A stretch of DNA of 64,000 bases, taken from positions 1,862,501-1,926,500 of the forward strand of contig NC_092661.1 of the NCBI RefSeq assembly GCF_032118995.1, written 5' to 3'. Each line of letters starts with the position of its first letter. The first letter of the stretch is position 1. Below the pieces are notes generated by a model that saw only the letters and a program-made list of their open reading frames with translations, was not told where the DNA came from and searched no databases. The DNA is from Asterias amurensis. Lineage: Eukaryota > Echinodermata > Asteroidea > Forcipulatida > Asteriidae. Shown one piece after another: positions 49,739 through 61,150 of this stretch. Made by a program: the position numbers and the translations under genes.

Positions 49739-52567
49739 ATGGATGTTTTGAATAGTTTGGTTTTTCTCTTGCTTGAGATGTTTCTTGAGGTTTCAGCGTC
49801 TTTTAGTGTGAGTGGTCTTTACCGAGGGGTCTGGTACCAGCCGGTAGAGCACTACGCCCTACTAGGCCAGTCCTTCATGAATATATCAGGCATCTCTGCC
49901 GTCAGATGTTCAGTTCGGTGTCTCAGCCATCATGGATGTTTCTCTTTCAACTACGATCACGCCAATCAAGTGTGTCAGATGAACAACGCCAGTGCTGAGC
50001 ACGTCTGTGACAACTTTCAAGGAATGCCGCAGTTTTCGTATTACGACGCAACTGCAAAACCAATGACCTGCCAGGTATGTCTTTTTTTAAATGCATTTCT
50101 CGTTTTCTAACGTTTAACTCAAAGCATTTTCCTATAAATGATATACATCAGTTACAATTGTGTTTGCTCTTATCTTGCTTTACAGAATAACTTTGTTTCT
50201 GGCAATGGAAAGTACGCTCATGTGGAGGCCTGTGGGGATATTGGTGAGTAATCAGATAATAGCATTTGTTTAAAGTACTTTTGATGCTGATGAAGTTTGG
50301 ATTACAAATGAAACCACTCATTTTCTCGTCTGGAGGAAACAAATAATCACTGAAAGAGAAAAAGTAAAGATAACTCGGCACATTTTGTATAATTTTGCAT
50401 GCATTACGTGCATTGTTCTGTATATGACGCCGTGCATATTTTCATATTATGTTGTTTTTATGCCTTTACGTTAAGGGGAATGGAAGAGAAAGTGTAGATT
50501 CGTGGATTGAACGTACGAGCCGAAAGCGTAAATAACCTACACTTTAGAGTCTTAATCTGACCTGACTCAAACAATTTCCCCCAAAATGTGAACTTTGTCA
50601 ATTGACGTTTGGTCACATTTATAACTATTTTGCAAAACTTATAAGCATAACATTATTACAGTGCCTGCAACATTATAATAATAATAATAATAATAATAAT
50701 TGTGGCTTCTTATATAACGCACACGTTGTGTCCGTCACCCAGTGAAGCTCCTGGCTCTGTAACATATTCTTGCAAGATGTGGGACTAAGTTGGAATTATG
50801 AGACCTAATTCTGACAGCACCATGAAGTGTTTTACAAGGTGCTGTGTCACAATTTGCTGCCGATCGGACCAGTAACACCGGGCGAACCCCTTCTCTTTTC
50901 GAGTGTAACATTTTGATCAGTTTACAAGTATGTTAGCACGTTATTCCGGAGGTCGTTGGTTCGAATCCCACTTTAGTAATTTTTAGATTCGTAGTTCAGT
51001 GTAGATTCGAAATGAATCTAACAGTAAAGTGTAGATTCGTAACGAAGCTATACAGTTGAGTATAGATTCGAAACGAATATACAGTTGAGTGTAGATTCGT
51101 AGTTCAGTGTAGATTCTAAACGAATCTGACAGTAAAGTGTAGATTCGTAACGAAGCCATACAGTTGAGTATAGATTCGAAACGTAGATACAGTTGCCCGT
51201 ACGTATAGTAGATTCGTAGTTCAGTATAGATTCGAAACGAATCTAACAGTAAAGTGTAGATTCGTAAGGAAGCTATACAGTTGAGTGTAGATTCAAAACG
51301 ATTCTACAGTTGAGTGTAGATGCATAACGAATCTACAGTTTTCTTAACGAAGTTTTCTAACGAATCTGCAGTTTTTATAACAAACAGTTGAGAGTAGATT
51401 CATAAAAATAATTTACACTTTCATCAACAGAGTGACGTCGTAAAAAATAGTTTAATTGCAACTAAACGTTCCGTATGCATGGAAGATATACAACAAGAAA
51501 ATTATACAGTAATAAATTTGTTTGCAAACTCGAATTTTGAATAATGTTCAGAAATTTAATTATTAGCAATTAAAGATGTGTTAAAGACACTGGACTCTAT
51601 TGGTAATTGTCGAAGACCAGTCATTTCACTTAGTAAATCTCAACAAATGCATATATAATAAATCTGTGAAAATTTGAGCTCAATAATTGGCCGTCGTCGA
51701 AGATGCGAAATAATAATGAAAGACGATACACCATTGTCACGCGAAATTGTGTGCTTTCAGATGCTTGATTTCGAGACCTCAAAATTTATTTTTTGAGGGA
51801 GCCGTTCCTCACAATGTTTTATGCTATCAACAGCTCCCCATTACTCGTTAATAGACCATGTAAGAATTTATGCTAAAAATAATTATTTTGAGTAATTACC
51901 AATAGTGTCCATCACCAAAACTAACATGGTTTAATAATGTTTATTGAGTTTTTTCTACAATGTAGACAAAATGTGTTAAATAAAATGCTTGTTTTTCCCC
52001 GACCCAGAGAAACTCGGTCTTGAGGATGGTTCGATCCCCGATGAGAGCCTCTCCGCATCAAGTAACTGGGAAGGCAGAGGTAACAGTACAACAACTGGTG
52101 GCCGTCTCAACAAGACACCGCCAAGTAACCTTATCATAGGAGCATGGTGTCCTATGGTACCGGATACCAACCAGTGGATACAGGTGAATTTAGGCAACCC
52201 GACCTACGTCACTGGGGTACTCACACAAGGGCGTTATAATGTAGCTGCTCAGTGGGTGACAAAGTACAAAGTGCAGTTCGAACCGCCCTCACCGGCATGT
52301 CTTGTTGATGTGAAGGAACAACTTGGTCAAACTCAGGTATGTTGATAGGCTAAAGAGCCTCCTTTGATTTCACCCTTTTTACAATGGAAACAACTAATAA
52401 TAGGATGTTATTTGTCCTCTTTCTAGATATTCAATGGCAACACCGATCAGAACAGCATCGTGGAGAGGCGCTTCTTCAAGCCCGTCTTGGCGGTCAAGAT
52501 TCGCATCGTGCCCGTTGAGTGGGAGTGGTTCATCGCGCTGCGTTTTGAGCTGCTTGGCTGTAAATAA
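49739..52567 (+). CDS. Secreted PAN/apple plus discoidin (F5/8C) protein A, 4 exons
   Basis: Exons 49739-50074, 50186-50243, 52008-52336 and 52427-52567 have AG/GT borders and join in frame to 287 residues. The start at 49739 matches the start context of the neighbouring paralogue; an upstream in-frame ATG at 49694 would place 15 polar residues before the hydrophobic stretch. Residues 1-20 form a signal peptide. Residues about 24-112 form a PAN/apple module (GLYRGVWYQPVEH, then VRCSVRCLSHHGCFSFNY, with paired cysteines). Exon 2 encodes a short linker with one Cys. Residues about 132-287 form a discoidin domain (LGLEDGSIPDESLSASS, GAWCP, QWIQVNLGN, YVTGVLTQGR, QWVTKYKVQ, IALRFELLGC). Such domains bind glycans, lipids or matrix proteins; the exact role (lectin-like, immune or adhesion) is unknown. 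The promoter carries CRE-like and X-box sites. Confidence 0.9.
50690..50905 (-). mobile_element. Family L SINE body
   Basis: Inverse of the body seen at 40055-40140 (GCAGCAAATTG...GTGTTTTACAAGG) with an ATT-repeat tail at 50673-50700. In intron 2 of PAN/discoidin gene A. Confidence 0.65.
50987..51345. repeat. Minisatellite with higher-order structure
   Basis: Short units built on GTGTAGATTCGNAACGAATC are organised in larger units that start GATTCGTAGTTCAGT at 50987, 51094 and 51211. In intron 2 of PAN/discoidin gene A. Confidence 0.85.
51585..51913. mobile_element. Family A element, internally shortened
   Basis: TTAA then AGACACTGGACTCTATTGG; the right end GTAATTACCAATAGTGTCC is followed by unrelated sequence. 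One arm of the central hairpin is missing. In intron 2 of PAN/discoidin gene A. Confidence 0.7.
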
Positions 52568-52774
52568 GTAACGTACAGTAGACGACATACTTTAAGCGAA
52601 ATGGAGGAAACTTCAATTCATTTAAATGTTTAATTCAACTTGGTTTATTGGTTTAACAAAAGAACATAAAAAATCTAATCAAAATTTAGGTGTAACTGAC
52701 CATAATGTGACACCAACCTTGATATCTAGTGTTCAACACACAGTTTAGTTTTCAATGTGCAATCATACCCGTGT

Positions 52775-52985
52775 TCCAGGAAACTCTGTCCGCCGGGGAT
52801 TTTGTACCCAATACATATGGGGGGGGGGGGTTGACAGAATAATTTTCAATAATGAAAATTAATAAATAAATCAATAATGAAAATTATTGTAAGCTGAAGA
52901 AGGATGTTTCAAAAGAGGGCGTACACAGTTCGCCGTGGGAGGGGGGGGGCAAGAATCCCCGGGGACAGAATCTCCTGCCACAACA
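52775..52985. repeat. Single G-rich unit related to the 24.5 kb array
   Basis: TTCAAAAGAGGGCG, CACAGTTCGCC, a G run and ACAGAATCTCCTGCCA match the array unit, with deletions. Confidence 0.6.
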
Positions 52986-53126
52986 TACCTTTGTAAAAAA
53001 AAAAAAAAAATTACAACCAATTTGACAGAATGTGTTTTAACTGATTTGATGTTCTTAATAATTTTATCTGCATGTATTATATTAAGTGTCTATAAGTATT
53101 AGTAAGAGCAAACCCATCTCCTTTAA

Positions 53127-53506
53127 AGACAGTGGACATTATTGTTAATAATTGTCAAAGACTAGTCTTCACAGTTGGTGTATCTCAACATATGCATAAA
53201 ATAACAAACCTGTGAACATTTTAGCTCAATCGGTCGTAGAAGTTGCGAGATAATAATGCAAGAAAAACACCCTTGTCACACGAAGTTTTGTGCTTTTAGA
53301 TGGTTGATTTCGAGACCTCAAATTCTAAATCTGAGGTCTCGAAATCAAATTCGTCGAAAATTACTTCTTTCTCGAAAACTACGTCACTTCAGGGGGAGCT
53401 GTTTCTCACAATGTTTTATACCATCAACCTCTCCCCATTACTCGTAACCAAGAAAGGTTTTATGACAATAATTATTTTGAGTAATTACCAATAGTGTCAA
53501 CTGGCT
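53127..53506. mobile_element. Family A element between the PAN/discoidin genes
   Basis: TTAA at 53123-53126 and 53507-53510. AGACAGTGGACATTATTG at one end, CAATAGTGTCAACTGGCT at the other, central hairpin intact. Confidence 0.85.
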
Positions 53507-53765
53507 TTAAATGATTTTTGAAGATTCTTTTCAGTAGATCGACATGAGGCGACTTTTAATGTTGCTCTTTCTTTATAAAAACAAAACACGTTGATTGCAA
53601 CTTTTGAGGATCGCATGTTTTTATGTTTTTGTGTTAGCTTAGGAACAACCTAAATGCACTGAGAAATCGGTAGAAAGTATAGCCATTAAGTTGATGTTTT
53701 TAAATTATAGTCTAGGTAATTTAATTGAGTATTATGTATCTTGCTGAAACCTGATGCAACCTTAA

Positions 53766-53975
53766 AGGAACACTATGCCTTGGATCGGTCGAGTTGGTCT
53801 TTGAAAAGCGTTCGGAACCATTTGTTATAAAATGAAAATTGTTAGATAGATAATTTAAAGGTAGAATATAGTGATCCACACTAACGTGCCTCGAAACTGC
53901 ACGGTTTTCATTTTACGTCGATCGCAAAGAAACACGGTCGGCCATTTTTTGGGAGTCAACATTTTGTTAACTATA
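53766..53975. mobile_element. Family B element, left half, diverged
   Basis: TTAA then AGGAACACTATGCCTTGG; the match stops near the palindrome centre (GGCCATTTTTTGGGAGTC). Confidence 0.7.
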
Positions 53976-54839
53976 GTAAACTAATTTAATTCTCTAGCTG
54001 TAACAAGTCTTTGTTGGCTGTACACAAAAACGCAACGACATCGGTTGGAGACGGAATAAGGACTTGGTCAAGTCTACCATACTATTATCAGACTTACCAT
54101 TGTATATAGAAACTAAATCGAATTACACACTTCGACGGTTTCTCACGCGAACTGAGCCGTGATTTAATTACTATTTCTCGCATACCCTTGAAACGTTTGC
54201 GCATTTTGCATCAAGATTATGATTTTTTTCTGAAAACTATTATTCGTTTGAATTGAACCAAGCTTAGAGAAAAATTAGTTCAATTGAAACACCCGACTCA
54301 TTATTATTACGCAAAAGCCAACCATACCACCATGTCATACTAGACTAGTATTCGTTCAGCAAGCAAAATGAACCAAAACTTACGGATTAATTGTTCCTTA
54401 CACCCACATACCCCCTTCCCGAGTGGTGACAACTTTGGGGGCCTGTTGTAAACTCTAGGGCTCCTCTCTAGACGTCAAGACTGACAAAAACAAAACAGAT
54501 TTGTACTATTGAGTACAACAATTTCAAGGGCCTGGTTTTAAATAATATAATATTTTCCGGTTTAAGCTTAGGGTCGGGATGAGGATTAGAGTTGTGCAAG
54601 CTTGAAAATCAGGCTGAGCTTGATGGGTAGTGTTTTGGTTACAGTTAGAGTCGAATAATGATCAGTCTGTTTTATATTTTACCGGTCAGAACTACTGCCT
54701 GAAATTCAGGTTAACGTTCTGGCCCTGGATTGTGTAATCATATAATTAAAATAAAAACGGAACAGCTTTTCGTGGTCGTTCAAAGGACAAATATTTGTGT
54801 CTTTACTTTAATTTTGAGTTTTTTTAAACCATGTGTGAG

Positions 54840-54876
54840 TGACGTCAGATGAGTTGTTGTCCTGTTACCACGGCAA
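54840..54876 (+). promoter_or_regulatory. CRE plus X-box upstream of protein B
   Basis: TGACGTCA, a full CRE palindrome, at 54840-54847, and GTTACCACGGCAAC, a good RFX X-box, at 54863-54876, 76 bp before the ATG. The same two site types in the same order occur before paralogue A. Confidence 0.6.
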
Positions 54877-54951
54877 CGCATTCCTTTGCAGTCTGCTATT
54901 CAGGTGTTGTTCGTGTTCAGCAACTAACTACATCAAGCCAGAGTGAGAAAA

Positions 54952-56755
54952 ATGGCCGACTTGAGTGGTTTGATTTTCTTTTTGCTTGAGATATTTCTTG
55001 AGGTTTCAGCATCTTATAGTGTGAGTGGTCTCTACCGAGGGGTCTGGTACCAGCCGGTAGAGCACAACGCCCTACTAGGCCAGTCCTTCATGAATATCTC
55101 AGGCATCTCTGCCGTCAGATGTTCAGTTCGGTGTCTCAGCCATCATGGATGTTTCTCTTTCAACTACGATCACATCAATCAAGTCTGTCAGATGAACACC
55201 GCCAGTGCTGAGCACGTCTGTAACTTTCAAGGAATGCTGAATGTGTCGTATTACGACGCAACCGCAAAACCAATGACCTGCAAGGTAGTTGTAAAATTCG
55301 TTTATGTGTATTTCTAAAGGATTAAACCAAATGATTCTTATTTTAAACAGCTACCTGGGGGGAATGTTTTCAACGGAAATGTATTTAACTTGTTCACCAT
55401 TTTAATGTAATTTTGATATGTGTACACTTCTGAATTTTTCGTAATATTATCGAATAAAAAAACAGGCCCCTATATACCTTAAGGTTTTGAAAAACTAAAA
55501 ACACTTCTGCCGTTGACGGCGCGTGTCATAAGACAATGCCGCTGACGTCATTTGTGGGAGTTTGCTTTGTTATACCTCCACGCTGCAACAAAAGCGGCTG
55601 TACAAATTGGAGCTCCCAACTATGACGTTTTGAGAGTGACTACGTAACAGGGCTTTTCGCAAATCTCTCAGAAAAGCGCTGGATAAGGGTATTCGAAATG
55701 GTTTTTTTTTTTACACAATTAAAATCTATTTATAATCATATGACTCGATTTCCTTATTCATTGAAAACATTTAAAATGAAATTCAGCAACGTTCACGACT
55801 TGACATTTTCGTTCAAGCAGGTCTTTAAAAGTTGCACAATATTTTTGTTTAAATTTCAAAATGTGTTCGTTCCTACCTTGTTTTACAGAGTATTATTTCT
55901 GGCAATGAAAAGCGCGCTCCTGTGAAGGTCTCTGTGAGTTTTGGTGAGTAATCAGATAATTATATGTTTTAATTCCGTTGGAGCGTTAAAGACACTGGAC
56001 ATAACCAAAATGTGCCCAGTGCCTTTAAGCACATGCAAGAAATTGTGAAAGATTTAGACATCATGACCCAGTTCAAGTAGATCTTTTTTATCCAAGCTAC
56101 CTTTAATAAAACTCAAAACCACTATGTGGGCATTATGTGTACATAAATCTTGTATCTTTCTATTCCCGATCCAGAGAAACTCGGTCTTGAAGATGGTTCG
56201 ATCCCCGATGAGAGCCTCTCCGCATCAAGCAGCTGGGAACCCCATGGCTACCATACGGACACGAGCACACCGGCTGGTGGCCGTCTCAACAAGATACCGC
56301 CTGACGCTAATATCATAGGAGCTTGGCATCCTAAGGTAGCGGATACCAACCAGTGGATACAGGTGGATTTAGGCAACCCGACCTACGTCACCGGGGTACT
56401 CACGCAGGGGCGCCATGCTATTAATTCCCAGTGGGTGACTAAATACAAAGTGCAGTTCGAACCGCCCTCACCGGCTTGTCTTGTTGACGTGAATGACCAA
56501 TTTGGTCAAACTCAGGTATGCTGATATAACAACCTCCTTTGAAGTTTCTTTTTTTAAGGATGATAACAAACCTTTCTATTGCTGTTAACAATACGCTTGT
56601 CTTCTTCTTTCTAGATATTCAATGGCAACACCGATAGAGACAGCATCGTGGAGAGGCGCTTCTTCAAGCCCGTCTTGGCGGTCAAGATTCGCATCGTGCC
56701 CGTTGCGTGGAATGTTTTCATCGCGCTACGTTTCGAGCTGATTGGCTGTAAATAA
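54952..56755 (+). CDS. Secreted PAN/apple plus discoidin (F5/8C) protein B, 4 exons
   Basis: Tandem paralogue of protein A. Exons 54952-55284, 55889-55943, 56175-56515 and 56615-56755 give 289 residues with the same intron phases (0, 1, 0). The signal peptide starts MADLSGLIFFLL. The PAN module is almost unchanged. The linker exon is the most divergent part and has lost the Cys found in A (EACGDIG in A, KVSVSFG in B). The discoidin domain keeps LGLEDGSIPDESLSASS, QWIQVDLGN, TQGR, QWVTKYKVQ and the final cysteine, but has a four-residue longer loop (GYHTDTSTPAGG region) and GAWHP in place of GAWCP. The C-terminal exon is nearly identical. Probably secreted; function inferred only from domains. 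Confidence 0.9.
55987..56028. mobile_element. Family A element reduced to its ends
   Basis: TTAAAGACACTGGACA is followed almost at once by TGCCCAGTGCCTTTAA, so only the termini remain. In intron 2 of gene B. Confidence 0.55.
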
Positions 56756-57179
56756 GTTACGTGAGGTAAACGACCAACCGTAATTGTTGTAGCAAAATGG
56801 AGAGAAATCGCTTGATGTCAGATTTGTGACCATTCTGTGACGTATTATATAACAACATTATATATTTTGCTTCATTATCATCAATATCATAAACTCTTTG
56901 TATTTGTAGTGATTGCACTTGTTTAGTTTTAATTTGCGATTTTACAGACATCATTTCAGGACAAGGATTTAAAAACTGTGAAAAAAATCAAATAATCTAA
57001 GTTCTGAATCGTCATCCCAAGCCTGACACAAATGGACGTAAAACCCGCTACATCCAAAACATTAATGGCATCCATAGTGAGTACAGAAAACATCTTTAAA
57101 ACCATTACAAGGCATCATACACTTTCGGTACAGAACAAAAAAGTTCACAGATTTAAAAATAATTTACATGGTTTACTGA

Positions 57180-57465
57180 AGGTAATGGTGAAAGACTTCT
57201 CTTGAAATATTGTTCCATGAATTGCTTTACTTTTTGAGAAAACATTAAAACAATATCAATTCTCGATAGCGAGAATTACGGATTTATTTTAAACACATGT
57301 CATGACACGGCGAAACGTGCGGAAACAAGAGTGGGTTTCCCGTTATTTTCTCCCGACTCCGATGACCGATTGAGCCTAATTTTTCACAGGTCTGTTATTA
57401 AGTCGTGATACACGAAGTGTGGGACTTGGACAATACTGTTTACCGAAAGTGTATAATGGCTTTAA
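57180..57465. mobile_element. Family D element
   Basis: Inverse of 18790-19062: TCATGACACGGCGAAACGTG and GGACAATACTGTTTACCG are present; ends near a TTTAAA. Confidence 0.6.
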
Positions 57466-57737
57466 AAACCAAACAATAGATTTATAAATATATATACATG
57501 ACGAAATAATAATTTAGCTCTTCGATAAGTAGTAAAACATGTACGCTGATTTTATAATGGTGTTTGATTCTTTTTTACATTCTTTGATATACAATTTAAT
57601 TTGTAGGCATACAATAACCCAGTAGCAGAAGAGAGTAAAGTATAGTGAGCGAAAGTGCATACTTATTTGTACATGCTGCAACATTCTTATTGTGTAAACT
57701 AAGTTTATGGTAAAAGTAGGTTCACATTGTTTTTTAA

Positions 57738-58287
57738 GGGGCGAATTCAAAATTAAACAATCGGTAACTCGGGGTAAATCTTCATTTTCCCCCGGGGTTT
57801 TACGAGGCAAAAGGAAGTCGGACCATAATGAGCTCATTATCTACAGGTCAATGAACATCGCTCTTGGGGCCACAGAGAGCCAAGTTTACTTCATTGATAT
57901 CGCCGCCGGCCGCCCCGCGGTTTGACAGAGGCTCGGTTAATCCGTAATTGATACTGTTCAACAATAGACCAGTGGAGTTTGCGGTCCATTGGTTTCTTTA
58001 GAACCAATGAGTACCTGAATGGATCAGAAGAACATTTATTGGAGCAGGTAGGCAGCTGTCACTAATCCGATAATCCCTTGCTGACGTAATCCCAAGCACA
58101 AATCTTGCCTTTTGTTAAATTTCTCTTTGTATCCGTGGTCACCCAGCCACGACCAAGTTGACCCAGCATGTGCAGACGGATATTCATGACTCTATTGTTC
58201 GTATGCAAGGCTGTAAATACCCTGTATTACCTCGGGGGATTCTGAAAAAGCCCCCGAGTTACCGCTTGTTTAATTTTGAATTCGTCC
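57738..58287. repeat. Long inverted repeat with about 70 bp arms
   Basis: 57738-57807 and 58228-58287 are inverted copies (GCGAATTCAAAATTAAACAA, GGTAACTCGGGG). Each arm has its own CCCCCGRG hairpin. Probably the ends of a short DNA transposon; the 420 bp between is partly GC-rich. Confidence 0.6.
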
Positions 58288-58499
58288 CTGAGATTGCAGA
58301 TCATGTTCAGAGTGTGCAACATGCTAAGAAAATGGTTAAGAACAGTTCAAAGGTTTCATCAGAGAATGTCTCATTAGTGAGGCGGCATAACACAAAATTT
58401 AATAACAATCGTGCATTTTGTGATAAAAGCAAGGGATTTGGGATATAGGTCAATTAATATGGTACGAAAATATTTGGATATTGGGCCATTTCAATTTCT

Positions 58500-59390
58500 G
58501 CCCTTAGTGGCTTTGGCGGCCATTTTAAAAAATGGCCGCCAAAAGCCACTTTTATCTCTATTTTTAATGCAAAACCTACTTAAATGTGAGCTTCTTTGAG
58601 GCTATGATACTGTTGAACTGGTCTGCAAAGGTAGTGGCAACTATTAACAAGTGACTACGTACTTCCTTTAGAAGGAGGGGTCAATTTGGCAGCCATCTTT
58701 CAAAATGGCCGCCAAAAGCCACTTTTGTCTCTATTATTATGCAAATCTTCTTAAGGTGAGCTTCTATGAGGCTACGATACTGGTCTGCGAAGGTGTTGGC
58801 AACTATTAATAAGTGACTGCGCACTTTGTACGATAGAGGAGTCATTTTGGCGGCCTTTTTTCAATATGGCCGCCAAAAATGGCCGCCAAAAGCCATTTTT
58901 GTCACTATATTATTATGCAAAATCTTCTTAAATGTGAGCTTCTATGCGGCTACAAAATTGTTTAACTGGTCCGCAAAGGTGTTGGCAACTATTAATAGGT
59001 GACGACGTACCTTCTTTAGATAGAGGGGTAAATTTGGCAACCATATGGCCGCCAAAAGCCACTTTTGTTTCTATAGTATTGTGCAAAATCTGTTTAAATG
59101 TGAGCTTCTACGAGGCTACAACACTGGTCTGCAAAGGTGTTGGCAACTATTAATAAGTGACTGCGCACTTTGTACGGATAGAGGAGTCATTTTGGCGACC
59201 AATTTTCAAAGTGGCCGCCAATATGGCCGCCAAAAGCCAATGTTGTCTCTATATCATTATGCAAAATCTTCTTGAAAGTGAGCTTCTATGCGGCTACGAA
59301 ACTATTTAACAGGTCTGCAAAGTTGTTGGCAACTATCAATAAGTAACTACACACTTTGTACAAGCAGATAGAGGTGTCAAGCAGTTAGTT
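58500..59390. repeat. Tandem array, about 173 bp unit, five copies
   Basis: GCCGCCAAAAGCC recurs at 58535, 58708, 58882, 59048 and 59225. Units also share GGTGTTGGCAACTATTAATA and TGTGAGCTTCTATG. Most contain an inverted GGCGGCCATTTT / AAATGGCCGCC pair. Confidence 0.88.
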
Positions 59391-59399
59391 CCATGTCAT

Positions 59400-61150
59400 T
59401 TGACACAGAGCTCTGCCACGTCTTACTGGTCGGCAAACTGAAGTGGGCCCACCCTCAATTATTCTGATACACCTCATGACCCAGTTTGCATCTTCCTATC
59501 TCTCCAAACGGCCAAATCACCTCAGCCTGTGCCTCCCCAATACGATGCTGATCCCGATGCTGACTCTCCTCCTCAGTTCCTCACTTGACAGCCTGTCAGC
59601 CAGAGACGCCCCACACATCCACCTGATAATTCTCACCTCTGCTCGTTCCATATGCTGGATGTGCCCCACCCCGTGGGCCATGTTTCGCAGCCGTACACCA
59701 TGAAGCTTCAGTCACAGGTCGTGTCTTACCTGGCCCATCATCTTCAGGGGCTGCGCCGTTGGTGTCAATTTTTTTCCCATCCACTCCTCATGCGTGATGT
59801 CAATGCTGCACCCAGCATGTTACCCAGTTAGCTCGTACATGTCGCCGCAGACCTCTGGATCCGCTTCTCTCTTCCTCACGCTGTGAACTATCACCCCGAC
59901 ATCTCTTACAGGAGAACGTGACGCTGGCAGCATGAAGACTACCATCACGCCACCCTTCCCACACACACCACAAGGCCATACACCAGAGCTTGTCATTGAC
60001 CCATCCCTGACTTGACTAACCCTCACCTTGGTCTTCCCAGCACTGATCTTCAGACCCTTTGTTTCCAGAAAATCTCTCCATGTTGCCATCTATGCCTGTA
60101 ACTGCTCTCTTGTCTCTGCTATAAGAACCAGGTCGTCCGCCATGTCCCAGGCAACTCGCCTCACGTCTTTGTGACACCACATCTAAACAGTAGCAAGCAC
60201 CAGGGGGCTTAGTACCGAGCCCTGATATACAACAACCTTCACCTTAACTATCCCCTGTGCCTGTCCTCGCCACCGTACTAGCACCAAAGCACAACATCAT
60301 CACAGCTCTTGTCAGCCATTCCTTCCCAACCCGCTTCCTTGGTACCCAGTCAAAAGCCTTTTCAAGATAAACAAATCTGAGGTATAGCGTCTTATTCCTG
60401 GCCAGAAATTGTTCCTGCATGGCAATGACAATGGTATCAGTAGTTCCTCTCCCGGCATAAAGCCAAACTGCATCTCATCAATCTCCACCTGCTTCTTCAG
60501 CCATACCTCAAGTACTCTCTCCCACACATTCATCGCCTGATCCAGGATCTTGATTGCTCTGAAAGAGCCACACTCCAAAGGGTCACCCTCGCCATGAACA
60601 GGGGAACTAAGATGTTGTTCTGCAAATCTGTGGGAATGTGTCATTCTGCCAAAATGCCGTCAACCACTGTAAGCTGACACCTGTAGAGGCCTTCAACTTC
60701 TCACCAACCATGACACTCCGGATAGACCAGCGGCCTTCCCAGATTTGGTGAGCTTCAGAGGAGGCAAAAAGGACCATCCACACTCCACTTACCACCTCCC
60801 TGTCTCACTCATTCTCCACATTGAGCAACCGCTCCGTGTATTTTCTCAACACCTGCTGGTGACGGATAGTGAAGGTCACTATCCGTCACCATGCTACAAT
60901 CGTCATTATTGACACCGTTCGCACCAGTCACATCCTGCCGCTCCTTGCCATCTGCTTGGCAATCTTAAAGAAGTGCATTATATCCTCACCACTCTGTAGA
61001 TCCGCTGCAAACTCCCTTCTCTTGGCATCCTGTGCCATCCACACCAGTCTCTGTGATATCGGCTTTGCCTCGAGAATGGAGCACTGACCTCCTAGTATTA
61101 CAGAGTTGGGTTTTTTTGCGCCAGGAGTGTCATCATTGACAGACATGGCG
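59400..61150 (-). mobile_element. Degenerate LINE with reverse transcriptase
   Basis: Reading from 61150 down: a helical pre-RT segment (WMAQDAKRREFAADLQSGED), then GEGDPLECGSFRAIKILDQA and MQFGFMPGEE (RT fingers and palm, about 60480-60620). ADDLVLIAETREQLQA near 60090-60145 holds the catalytic Asp pair, with Met where Tyr is usual. GLKISAGKTKVRVS and the Cys-containing WPCGVCGKGG follow (59950-60060). The reading frame is broken by shifts and a stop after EQLQA, so it is inactive. The family is a non-LTR retrotransposon; I cannot name the clade. Confidence 0.8.

Noticed and set aside
58158-58448. A 96-codon frame with a varied amino-acid composition
   Set aside because: It has no ATG at its start and overlaps the right arm of an inverted repeat; no family recognised.
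58500-59390. CRISPR array
   Set aside because: Units of about 173 bp are related along their full length, with no unique spacers, in animal DNA.
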